A stretch of DNA of 64,000 nt from Echinarachnius parma. Taxonomy: Eukaryota > Echinodermata > Echinoidea > Clypeasteroida > Echinarachniidae. The translations under genes were made by a program, and so were the position numbers. The stretch spans positions 1 through 64,000 of the forward strand of contig JBAMJV010008094.1 of the NCBI GenBank assembly GCA_037951105.1, written 5' to 3'. The notes below the pieces were generated by a model, which worked only from the letters and a program-made list of their open reading frames with translations, ran no database searches and was not told the origin of the DNA. Position 1 is the stretch's first letter. Each line of letters begins with the position of its first letter. Shown here piece after piece: positions 34,736 to 46,700 of the stretch.

Positions 34736-36863
34736 TATATATATTTTTAACATCTGAACATTTATCATTTACAGCACTTTCAAGGATTAGATACGACAAT
34801 ATCCATTGGGTTGTATGCATAAAAGTAAGGAATTGGGTTTGCACGTCGTCTACTTGGAACCATCACTGTTTCTACTTCAGGGCCCCGTTTCATGAAGCTT
34901 TTCCATTTGTTGTATTAAAATGTCCAATATTATTGCTAATACTGTGAAAACGGCTAAAATGCAACGGGGGCCCAGAAGTCAATCCCTACATAAATGTATC
35001 GACCATTATGAGCTGATCCCCAAGCAGAACCTAGCAAAAGCAATTTCTGATTTTAACGTATACAACCCAATGAACCCATTGTAATTTTCATAAACTGAAC
35101 GCAGTAAAAGTGGTAATTTTTGCAGATTTCATGCACCTTTCATAAAGCAAGAATATTTTACAGGTATGCACGATTTTATGCAGATTTTGAATGGGTTGAA
35201 AACAGAGTATATACTACAATTATACAAACTGCAAGTTTACACTCGGTAGGCATACAGTAGTAGTAATATTTTTTTAGTGTTGAGTGCTTATTATATAAAG
35301 CGTGCAAATTTGTTTTTTTATCTATAGCTCAGCGCAAAATTTTAATTGCACAAAAAACATTTTTACAGTAAATATCACATCACTTCCCCCATAGCCAATG
35401 GGGTGAAATCTATTCATACAACACATAGTATTGTAGATTCTTTGGTTATGCGTTTATCATTACTATACAGATTGTAGAACAATGTGCACCAAACCTTGGT
35501 ACAAATATGTTTTACTGTAAATCAATATGAATTAATAAAAACAGTAAATGGCCTCTATGAATATTAAGTTTTACATTACTACAAAGTAAGAGCATAACTG
35601 GTATTAGTTGAGCTGTCAAAGATATTTGAAACATACTGTTACGGCACATTCGAAGAATGACTCAATGCGTATTTACACACTTGCCTTTTTTGTCAGTGGC
35701 CCGGTCGGGCCAGTGAAATAATGACTTCCCCTTTTATGGTGGCCCAAAAGAAAAATTTACTGGCCCCAAAATGTTAGTTCATGAGTAAAAAAATTTTGTT
35801 CTTTTTCTTGATCAAACCTATGATTATAGAAAAAGCATAACATGGAAGAAAACAAGATTTTTCTCATTTTGTGATTGCCGGGTTGAAAATCTGCTTGCCC
35901 GATCGGGCCACCAAAATATGTCTTTTATACATTTTTCACTGGCCCCGGGCCCAGGGCGAGTGTCAAGCCCGGATTTACAAATAGACGACGACGATGATGA
36001 GCACAATCTTGTGATGGTTTCAACATGTGACCAGGAAAGAGTTGCAATCGATTGTAAAGTTGCAATTAATTGCAAGTCAGAAAATATTCACATCTGAACA
36101 AATCAGAATTGCATATTTAAATCTCCGTGTATAAGACGCACTTTTTTTCCGTCGGAAAAATTTCAAAGTGGGGGGTGCGTTTTATACACAGGTACAGCAA
36201 AACAAAAAAAAACAAAAAAATTAACAAAAAATTGTTTTTTTGGACACCCTGTAGTCATGTTGAATGTGACAATTGCTTGATGTTCGTTGCAGCATTCAGC
36301 AAAATATACCTTTTTCTCACACAAAAAATATTGGTTACAGTTGTAAAAATTGCAAGTTTATTGAGCAGTAATACTGTTACTAATGAATATTCATACATTT
36401 GTGAGCAGCAGTAGGCTACTAATTATATATGCACTTTTCTAACCAGTGTTTATAAGTTTTGCTCATAATTAAAAATAGTTGTTCGTAAATTTAGAAAATT
36501 GCATTATATTTAGTGAGTATTGGTGCTCATGAATATTCATGAATATGAATATGAATATTTATGAGCACCAGTGTTACTGCTCAATAAATGTGCAATTTGT
36601 GTACTAACCACTATTTTTATGTGAGAAAATGATGTTGATGAATGCTACATTCAACATTAAGCTATTGTCATGCCCTAGACCAGTGGTATAAGCATTCCAA
36701 CAGCACTTCAGGGTCTTTACCAAAAAATACAGGGTGTCCAAAAAAAAAAAAAAAAAAATGTTTTGCTGTGAAAGTTGGGGGTGCGTTTTATACACGAGTG
36801 ATACACGGAGATTTACGGTAGTGATATGATCTGACTTGCGATCAATTGCAACTTTACAATCTT
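34736..36863. repeat. Tandem duplication, copy 1 (interrupted by a MITE)
   Basis: A segment starting TTTTTAACATCTGAACATTT and ending GCAACTTTACAATCTT is followed immediately by a second copy at 36864-38236. Over about 1.4 kb the copies differ only by scattered substitutions and small indels. Copy 1 additionally holds the foldback element at 36120-36826, absent from copy 2. Each copy contains a CTTGCCC-type repeat near its end. No gene is recognised. Confidence 0.9.
36120..36826. mobile_element. Large foldback MITE, AAATCTCCGTGTATA ends
   Basis: AATCTCCGTGTATAAGACGCA at the left mirrors GTGCGTTTTATACAC and TACACGGAGATTTACGGTA at the right, with arms of roughly 300 bp meeting at a GAATATTCATGAATATG centre near 36540. 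Comparison with copy 2 of the surrounding duplication gives the empty site near 38191, so insertion followed duplication or copy 2 never carried it. Confidence 0.85.
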
Positions 36864-38236
36864 TATATATATTTTTTAACATCTGAACATTTATCATTTA
36901 CAGCACTTTCAAGGATTAGATAGACAATATCCATTGGGTTTGCACGTCGTCTGCTTGGAATCAACACTGTTTCTACTTCAGGGCCCCGTTTCATAAAGCT
37001 TTTCCATTTGTTGTATTAAAATGTCCAATATTATTGCTAATACTGTGAAAACGGCTAAAATGCAACGGGGGTCCAGAAGTCAATCCCTACATAAATGTAG
37101 TGACCATTATGAGCTGATCCCCAAGCAAAACCTAGCGAAAGCAATTTCTGATTTTAACGTATACAACCCAATGAACCCATTGTAATTTTCATAAACTGAA
37201 TGCAGTAAAAGTGGTAATTTTTGCAGATTTCAAGCACCTTTCATAAAGCAAGAATATTTTACAGGTATGCACAATTTTATGCAGATTTTGAATGGGTTGA
37301 AAACAGAGTATATACTACAATTATACAACACTGCAAGTTTACACTCGGTAGGCATACAGTAGCAGTAATATTTTTTCTGAGTGTTGAGTGCTTATTATAT
37401 AAAGCGTGCAAATTTGTTTTTGTATCTATAGCTCAGCGCAAAATTTTAATTGCACAAAAAAACAATTTTACAGTAAATATCACATCACTTTCCCCATAGC
37501 CAATGGCGTGAAATCTATTCATACAACACATAGTATTGTAGATTCTTTGGTTATGTGTTTATCATTACTATACAGATTGTAGAATAATGCACCAAACCTT
37601 GGTACAAATATGTTTTACCGTAAATCAATATGAATTAATAAAAACAGTAAATGAATATTAAGTTTTACATTAATACAAAGTAAGAGCATAACTTGTATAA
37701 GTTATTGAGCTGTCAAAGATATTTGAAACATACTGTTACGGCACATTTGAAGAATGACTCAATGCGTATTTAGACAGGGCTCCACACACTTGCCTTTTTT
37801 GTCAGTGGCCCGGTCGGGCCAGTGAAATAATATCTTCCCCTTTTATGGTGGCCCAAAAGAAAAATTTACTGGCCCCAAAATGTTAGTTCATGAGTAAACT
37901 TTTTACTATTCAAAATGTTTGTTCTTTTTCTTGATCAAACCTATGATTATAGAAAAAGCATAACATGGAAGAAAACATGCTTGCCCGATCGGGCCACCAA
38001 AATGTGTCTTTTATACATTTTTCACTGGCCCCGGGCCAGGGCGAGTGTCAAGCCCTGATAGACAGATGATAAGCACAATCTTGTGATGGTTTCAACATGT
38101 GACCAGAAAGAGTTGCAATCGATTGTAAAGTTGCAATTAATTGCAAGTCAGAAAATATTCACATCTGAACAAATCAGAATTGCGTATTTAGTGACATGAT
38201 CTGACTTGCGATCAATTGCAACTTTACAATCTTTAA
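36864..38236. repeat. Tandem duplication, copy 2 (uninterrupted)
   Basis: This is the partner of 34736-36863. It contains an extra ACAGGGCTCCACAC block at about 37775 that copy 1 lacks, so copy 1 has a small deletion inside its CTTGCCC-type repeat. Confidence 0.9.
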
Positions 38237-38973
38237 ATCGCTTGCAAATCTTTCTGCAATGGGGCTTGCTTTTATTTCCGGTATACATATAAACATGATC
38301 CCAAGGTCCGGAGACCAACAATGATCATGGTACAATATAACAATGATATTCAAAGATACATTAAAATATAACATGGTAAACAAATAAATTATTATGCACA
38401 AAAAATCTCTGGCAAAATAATGCTCTTGTCGGCAAAAATTGATATCGGGTTTTCTATAGTAATGTTACAAACTCATAAAAGAAATTAACATATTAGGCAT
38501 CACTACATGTACAGTATGTTAAATTCAAATTTCGCTGAAAAAGACCCTCATTTTGCCAGAGCTGATCTTATAAAGCACACATAAACAGAACAGGTCCAAA
38601 ATGTCAACAAAATTACTCCCCTCACAAAAGAAATTTATAAATAAATGAATAAGTAAGCACACATAGTCATAAGTTTACAAAGGTACAATACATTTTCTGA
38701 AAAAAAGAGAAAACAAATTTCTGTAGAAGGGTGACATTTCATGCACACCCATAAACACTCATGTATAAAGGTCCAGAATGTAAACAAATTTATCGACCCC
38801 CCCAAAAAAAAATTTTTAATTAATTAATAATAATAAAACAAATGTTATGAAATGAATAAGCACACATACGGTCTTCAAATATAACCTTTCTTTTCTGAAA
38901 ATTAATATTTCCCTACAAGGGAGACATCATGCAAAATAATAGCTGCCTATAGTCCAATACTAATAATAAATAT
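38237..38973. other. AT-rich DNA, no gene recognised
   Basis: Two loosely similar blocks (CTGATCTTATAAAGCACACA and TCATGCACACCCATAAACAC contexts) suggest old local repeats. An AATAAA on the minus strand at 38276-38271 could serve GPR155, but is 2.5 kb beyond its stop. Confidence 0.4.
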
Positions 38974-39364
38974 TTTAAAGGGGACCACCAGGCAAAGAAC
39001 AACACATAATTATATGTTTTGGTATCGTTGTGTGATATCAAATAGATGCCCAACATTTTGCAAAGGGTTGTGTAATTCATAAACGATGCAATTAATTACC
39101 ACCACTTATGGAACCATAATTATTGAATGGTTCCGTACGCGCAAATTCTATTCAAGCGTACGTTTGGAGACAATAGAATCATGGACAAAAGGTAGTCTTC
39201 GCATGCAGACCCCTGAACACATGTTGTAGTATGGTGATGCTTTTTTCCAATTATATATTTTTTCTGAAAACCTATTCTTCTGAACTTTTTGGTGGAATGG
39301 ACTTCTCAAAATGTTACCTTTTTTTAAATAAGAATTTTTTTTTTGGGTGGTGGTGCCCTTTAAC
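38974..39364. mobile_element. Terminal-inverted-repeat element, AAAGGGGACCACCA ends
   Basis: The left end TTTAAAGGGGACCACCAGGC is imperfectly mirrored by GGTGGTGGTGCCCTTTAA. It is non-coding. Confidence 0.6.
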
Positions 39365-39385
39365 TTATCTTTGGTTTAGACAGAT

Positions 39386-39389
<4 letters not shown>

Positions 39390-39417
<28 letters not shown>
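39390..39417. repeat. GA dinucleotide microsatellite
   Basis: About fourteen GA units run without interruption. Confidence 0.9.
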
Positions 39418-39577
39418 CAGTGAGATAGGAAGGGATGGTTGAATAGGAAAAGTGCACACAAAAGAGGAAATGTTCACTTTTGTATAATTCACAATTGTCA
39501 TACATTTCTTTGTGCAACACAATTGTCAGAAACTATTTTCAGCAAATTTATGAAATGCCACTTTAAACGAAGCATTC

Positions 39578-39719
39578 TACAGTCAAACCTGTCTATAGTG
39601 ACCATCTAAGGGAAACAGGAAAAGTGGCCACTGTAGGCAGGTGATAGACACAAGTTAGTATCATTATAGGCAAGGTTGGCTGCTTTAGACAGGTGGCCGC
39701 AAAGACAGGTTTGACTGTA
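39578..39719. mobile_element. Foldback MITE, TACAGTCAAACCTGTC ends (best copy)
   Basis: TACAGTCAAACCTGTCTATA at the left is mirrored by AAGACAGGTTTGACTGTA at the right. The interior alternates GTGGCCACTGTAGGCAGGT motifs. It is the reference copy for four other members. Confidence 0.85.
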
Positions 39720-39957
39720 TATAATGTTATACTACCAAGTTCAGTAACATTACATGGGCTTGATAATACTTGAAAAATAGATCAAAAAGTGACAATACAT
39801 TACTTGTTCACACACATACATTTGAACATATTTTTAGATCATTATTATTGGGATATGCTCAATCAAGGAATTGAAAATAATAGTAAAAATACCTCTCTCA
39901 GTACAAATTAGTACAATTATCATTATGATATGGTGACCATTAGTCTTTGTATACACC

Positions 39958-40195
39958 AAGCCTCCACACTAACTTTTTTTTAACTTGCCCATTTACGCAA
40001 GTAAAATCATAAATGTGAACAAAATACATGTGCTAGGAAGCTCAATCTGCTTGGCAAATATCTCTCTTTGTCTGAAGATGAGATTTATATGTAAAGAATA
40101 CAATTTTTATCTCGTAGTTTAAACAAAAAGCTAGTTGCCCATTCGGGCAACCAAAAAAAAAACCATTAATGTATTTTCACTTGTGCATTGCATTA
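39958..40195. repeat. CTTGCCC/GGGCAAG-type dispersed element
   Basis: It shares CCTCCACACTAACTT, CGCAAGTAAAATCATAAA and GCCCATTCGGGCAACCAAA with other family members. Confidence 0.6.
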
Positions 40196-40214
40196 TCTGT
40201 GGCTTTGCTCTGCC

Positions 40215-40745
40215 ACTTGTAAAACGTTGCACTCCTCATCTTCTACATTCTTATCATCTCATCTTGCTTCTCCTCTTTCTCCTCCCATCATCTTCCAAGA
40301 TGAATCTATAAAAGAGGTTCTTGTCATGGAAGTGGTGCTCTTGATGACTGTGTTCTAGGATGCGACCAACCAGAATGCGTGTTGCATAATGGCTTTGCTC
40401 CACCTCTCATAAGACTTTTTAAGCTTATCATCTCTCTTCTTCTCCTTCTCCTCTTTCTCCTCCCATCATCTTCCGAGATGAATCTATAAAAAGAGGTTCT
40501 TGTCATGGAAGTGGTGCTCTTGATGACTGTGTTCTAGGATGCAACCAACCAGAAGGCTTGTTGCATAATCAGTGGCTTCGCTCCACCCCTATGTAAGACT
40601 TTACACTCCTCCTCCTCCATTGTTCTCCGAGATGAATCTATAAAAAGAGTTTGTTGTCATGGAAATGATGTTCTTGATGACTAGAATATTAGACTACTAA
40701 CAAGGAGAAGGCGCATTGCGTAATCAGTTGCTTCACTCTGCCTCT
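40215..40745 (-). pseudogene. Three decayed tandem copies of the GPR155 terminal exon
   Basis: Units at about 40215-40385, 40390-40565 and 40575-40740 repeat the end of the DEP exon (40785-41028): the GGTCGCxTCCTAGAACACAG, CATCTCGGAAGATGATGGG and GAGGAGAAxGAG motifs. Indels break the frame in each. They lie just beyond the real stop codon, so they may be part of the 3' UTR. Confidence 0.8.
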
Positions 40746-40784
40746 CGTAAGAGTTTTTACTACTCCTCATCTCCCCCAGTCTTA

Positions 40785-43700
40785 TCATCTCTCTTCTTCT
40801 TCTCCTCGTTCTCCTCCTTCTCCCCCATCATCTTCCGAGATGAATCTATAGAAGAGGTTGTTGTCATGGAAGTGATGTTCTTGGTGACTGTGTTCTAGGA
40901 CGCGACCCAGTAGGAGCCGTGTTGCGTAATCGGTGGCCTCGCTTCGCCCCTCCGCCATTCCTACTTCTAAGAGCCAGTCCACCAGGTCAGATCCCCGGAA
41001 GACTTTTTTGTACGTGCGTAGGTGGTATCTGTGAGGACAAGATGAAATTTGAGTTATTTCAAATTTTCCATTAACTTTGTCAGATTTTTCGAAAAAGTGA
41101 TATTTGAGACTTCAGTAATATACCAATATCATTGCATAATATTCTTCTGAATGATTAATGATGTTTTGTAGAAAAAGAACAATGTTTACCTAGTGAAAAA
41201 AGTTAAAGGTGATGTAGTATTGAATCCCAAATGTATCAAAGTATCAACATTCAGATACTATGGATGATTAAAGTATCCAAAATCAGATACTTTTACATTA
41301 ATTGCAAAGAGTTTCAAAAACCCTTTCCAATAGACATTTGAAATATGTTATTCCTCCGTAAAACATTAAAAATGAAGTGTTATTTTATATATTTTATATA
41401 AAGGATTCTCTTAAGATCTTGAATTTCAAGCACATACATGTATTAAGACATGCTATACCAAACTCAAATTGTCCAGTGACTCCACTTAATTTAAGTCTGT
41501 CACTATGGCATCTGGGTGTATGCGGAACTGTTCACACGTGTGCAAAACCTCAGGACTTAATTAATCTGGACAATCACTACAAACAGATAACTTATATGGT
41601 TGTTCTCTGTTTAACACCATTACAAGGACGTTTACAGACAAACTATACCAAAGTCATATTGTTGAGTTTAATTCACTTACTTTAAGTCTGCCACTATGGC
41701 ATCTTTGCACCTCGATAAGTGGTGAATGCGGAACTGTTCACACGTGTGCAGAACCTGCGGGCTAAGTTCATCTGGGCGGGGCAGTCGAACCTTCTCAGTC
41801 CCATAGATGCACTTTCTCAGCCTAAAAATAACAATTTGTCACAATATTAGTGAATTTTTAAAAATAATCATCATAAAATAATATGTTTATTATAAGTTAA
41901 TATGTAAATGAGAGTAATACCTAGGTCTTAAAAGTTGGTACATGCAGTATTGTACTATATACCCCATGCCAAATGAAGAAAAAAAAGTTATTTCACAGAA
42001 ACAAATTGTGGAGCAAAATACTTTCACAGCTTTTGAGCAAGTTAAATACAACTTGGAATACATGTTGTCTTTGAAGTGCAGATGTGCAAGACATGTTGTG
42101 TGCGTTAAACAAGGCATCACCATGGTTACCAAAACTTTCAAAATAATATGCCATTTATTGAAAACCTTGTGGAAAACAAATGTTTAACAGTAGATTCTAA
42201 TGAATCTTGACATGCAATTCGGTAGTGCAGGGGTTTTAATTACAAATATGTCTAGTAATGCAATTAAAGTAATACCTTCAAAAGGAAATAAATCTCCATG
42301 CAGAAAAAAAAGCATAATAAGCTATATTGTAATTGATAATTGTCACATCCCAAAGATAACTTTTTTTTTAAAACTTGAAACTACATTTTAATTATTTTCC
42401 CATAGATTTTCTTAACATGCACCGAACAGTTGAATTTCTAATTCAATAATTTTATAAGGAATTTGAGCAGTTTAAGATTCAAATTGTGATCTCAGAACTC
42501 GATTCTTTATTCACTAGTGCAAAATAGGTTTAAAAAGCCACAATGTTCAATCATTTTGAAAAATAGTAGCAATAATAATTATAACAAAATATGAACATTT
42601 CTTAAGCATGGCAAATTATGAATAATACATGTATACTCTAGTGCGCTTGTAAAGAGCTCATATTAATGAACGAGAAAAAAAAAGGAACTAATATGTTAAG
42701 TTTGACAAACAAAATTAATAAAAGGCCTGTAAAAACAAATATGTTTTTAACATAGCCTTAAATGTAATAACTAATTCAACCTTCCTCAAATACAGTGGTA
42801 AGCGCACACAATGCTTACACAATAAACAACACAAAAACAAGCATTCATACCAATCCCAAACATACTTTTTTTTATTTCAGGAGGGCTATTTTGTAAATTT
42901 AGAAAGAAAAATTGCCCCCATTGGACATATTTCATTTTTTTTGGCTCACAGGGGCGATTTCAAAGGTTACGGGGGCAAATCTCGCCTTTTGCCCCCGTGT
43001 ATTTTTTAAGGTGATACATACTCACAACTCACTACATCATAACATAGAAACATGCCCACAGATGTGTAACATTAAAATAAGCAACATATTTTTGTAGTGG
43101 ATATTTTTGCAGCGCATATTCAGTTTTACATGTTTAACGTTAAAAGCTCTAACATAAATGTAAGCAATAAACGTTCAGAGCATTTTCACATCAAGCAGCA
43201 AGCGTTACATTATCTAATTCACTGAATTCAACAAATAAATAAAGTGCAAATTAAACACTCAAATAAACAAAAAACCTGCTTATAAATTCTACATGTATAC
43301 ATTTTCAACAGAAATACTCTATAAAGCAAAACAAGATCAAATCCTTAAATTGAAATGATTTAGAATTCCTAACTTAAAGCCAAATAACAGTATTGGGAAA
43401 GTTACCGAAAACATCTATGATATTGGTCAAACTAATTGGTCAATATTGTTGAATTAGTATTAAAAAAAAGGGCTTGCGTGGTAAAATCCGAACCTTAGTA
43501 TCATTAAATGCAGAAATATTGGCGGAAATTCAATTCACATTGTCAGCACGCCAGTGAGATTTGGCCCATTTGCGCGGCTCCGCTGGGCTGGAGATCGGGT
43601 TGACAAGCTGAATATGCCTTGCATAGCCCGCTCGCATAGCTGTTCACAGATCGCTATAATATGTTGAACCTTTTAATGCTCAAAACTCAATTTCAAAGCA

Positions 43701-46700
43701 TCCTCCAAATCTTTACATAAACAGGTAAGTTATCATATATTCGTTCACATGGTAGGTGATTAAAGCGTATTTTTTATTTTTTGTGTGTGGGGCGTTTCCT
43801 AATACTGTCATTTGGCTTTAAATGATGCTCAAATAATAACAATGTAAAGTTCTGCCAATAACATAGAGAGCAAATTACGTTCTTTGACAGGAAAATAAAA
43901 ACAAATTTTAAAAGTATTAATAATTAATCATGCTTATATTTTTTTGTCTTGCAAATAAGATTTCGAATTTGCATGAAAATGTAACTACATGTATGTATGA
44001 AAATACAAGCCTGTTTTAATATTTGTACATGTATTTGGTTAGGGCTTTTAAAGTGATCCATTAACTTTGCCGAAATTCAACCCAAATCACGTGGAGCTTC
44101 CACATTTCTCTTGTACCTTGTTATTTGGCTAATGATAACAGAAGAATGAAACGAGTTCTGATTTTTTAAATGTCTTCATAATTATGAAGATATTTAAGAT
44201 TGAATTTTAAAGCATCTATAGACGCTTTCGACCGTAGTCAAGGGCATCCGAATTTGGATACTAAGTTCTACATAGTATTCAAATTTGGATACTTCAAGCG
44301 AACGATCGGAGATAAAATCAGTCATGGATTTACTTTTGTTTCACTCGGTACACATTATTCTTTTTCTAGGAAAATATCAAATATCTTACAATGATATTTG
44401 TATATTGATTGAAGTCTCAAATATTACTTTTGGGGAAAAATATAAAGTTAATGGATCACTTTAACTTCCATAATAACTGCAACTTGTAATAAAAGAGCGC
44501 TTTCTCAATTGCATGTATGTGTTACTCCTTTTCTCTCCTTTTCCTTTTCAAAGCTTGCACCATTTTGTGAAAAAGTGATATTGAATAATGAATTGAAAAA
44601 AGAAATATGAGCTTTGCCCATGTGATTATGATGCCGCATAACTGGAGTTTGGGAAGCTTGCATGTCATTTGTTTTCCTTTTATTTTTCAACTGTACAGTG
44701 CAAATATAAATCAAATAATAATACTAATAATAACTTGCATTTATATAGCGCTTAATACAGGGTTTCTAAGTGTGAACATGTATGTGATATGTTTGCAAAA
44801 TAATTGATGAATATATCGTGTGTAAATATCAATTGGCTTTACATACTGGCAGAAGTTTGAGAAAAAGTGGGGCGCTAAGCAACTCGTTGTACTTTTTGTA
44901 GTTTGAAAGCTATGTAAAACCCAACGTACATGTAGCTCTCTTGTTATTTTGATGAATGATTAATATTACAGTTATTACCCATACAATGCAGTATTATCTG
45001 AAATTTTGGATCACATAGAGGCGGCTCCTACAAGTTGGTCTTCATAACTGAATTTAGTTAAAATCGACTTGACACCCTTTTAACTCTCACATATTTTCCC
45101 CATTTAATGGTAATCATAACTGGAATAAATAACAATAATTTCAGTTTATTGCTTATATTTTCAACCATAATAAAAACACACACAAACATGCACGTACACA
45201 TCGCACGTACACATCACACACACACAAACGTACCAACAAACAATCAAACAACAATATAGCAATATACATACATGTGTAAAAAGCAAAAGAAATCAAGGAA
45301 AAAGGTGTAAGCAGTGCAGTTATTATTTTGGTGACATAGAAACTGAAAAAAAAAAACATTTGAACACAATAAAAGAAAGCTTGAACAAAAATGGGCAGCA
45401 TATATATTGCACTTCAAAAAATTCTTTGCAGACGCATTGTACCTTCTCTGTAACGGTTTTTGAACCCGTTGAATTCTGGATACATGTTGTCATTAAGTCA
45501 TTCAATCAGTGAAAAACCAATGCAAGTGGAGGAGAGAAAGAAGTTGAATGATGAAGAGAAAAGAAAGACGGATAATAAGATGAAGAATAGAAGTAGAGGG
45601 ACAAGAAAAGGGATGAGGATGAGGAAGAGAATGAGGAGAGGGGAATAAGGATGAAAAAAAAGAAGAAAAGGAAGAAAAAAAAGAAAAAAGATGATGACAA
45701 GAAAGGAATGAAGAGTAGTGAGATGAAGAACATGATAAAGAAAAAGAAGGACAAGAAAAAGAATGAGGATGAGGACGAGAAAGAAGAGATGGGAACAAGC
45801 AAAGAAGAAAAACAAAAGAAAAAAGATGATGATGAGAAAAGAATGAAGAATAGTCAATTTAAAGAAGAATATGACAAAGTAGGACAAAAAAAAGAATAAG
45901 GATGAGGATGAGAAAGAGAACGAGTATAGGGAACAATGATGAAAAGAAGAAAAAGACAGAAAGAGTAGTAGGATTAGGAGGAAGAGAAAAAGAAGGGGAA
46001 GGAAGAAAAAAGAGAAGGAAGAAAAGAAAAGAAATATGAAGAATAGTAAATTTAAAGAAGAATATGATAAAGTAGGACCAAAAAAAAGAATAAGGATGAG
46101 GATGAGAAAGAGAACGAGAATAGGGAACAATGATGAAAAGAAGAAAAAGAGTAGGAGGATTAGGAGGAAGAGAAAAAGGGGAAGGGAGAAAAAAAGGGGG
46201 AAGAATGAGAAGGAAGAAAAGATAAGAAATATGAAGATAATGAAGAGAAAGTTAATAAAAAATGAGAAAGAAGACAAAGATATAAAAAAAGAGAAAATAA
46301 ATGTAGTTAATAGATATAGTAGCCATAGTAGTGGTAGAAGAAGTAGAAGTAGAAGTGGAAATAATTACAAAAGGGAATGTTAGAAATAGTATTTATACAT
46401 TCACAAGCTAGAAACAACAATTCTTATTTTTCAAGTCTCAAGTCCACACATGTAAAATAGCCTTAACACATATCTGTACAAGCCATTTATGATTTACAAA
46501 ATATACATATGTTTAAAAAAACATAATCTGCCAATAAAAGTAAGATTTTCCTTCTAAATACACAAATTGCTGCACATGTGTACAAATTTTAATGGTCAAT
46601 TGCATACTTTCTCCCCCTAAAGCCACAGAGATTTTAAAAATTGAAGCAAATTAGTTGATATAATCAAGTTGATTTGGTTAAATTATATTTTAAAGTTCAA

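Noticed and set aside
45498..46277. 259-codon Phe/Leu/Ser-rich frame on the minus strand resembling a membrane protein
   Set aside because: The hydrophobicity results from the polypyrimidine strand of a simple tandem array. There is no family match or splice context.
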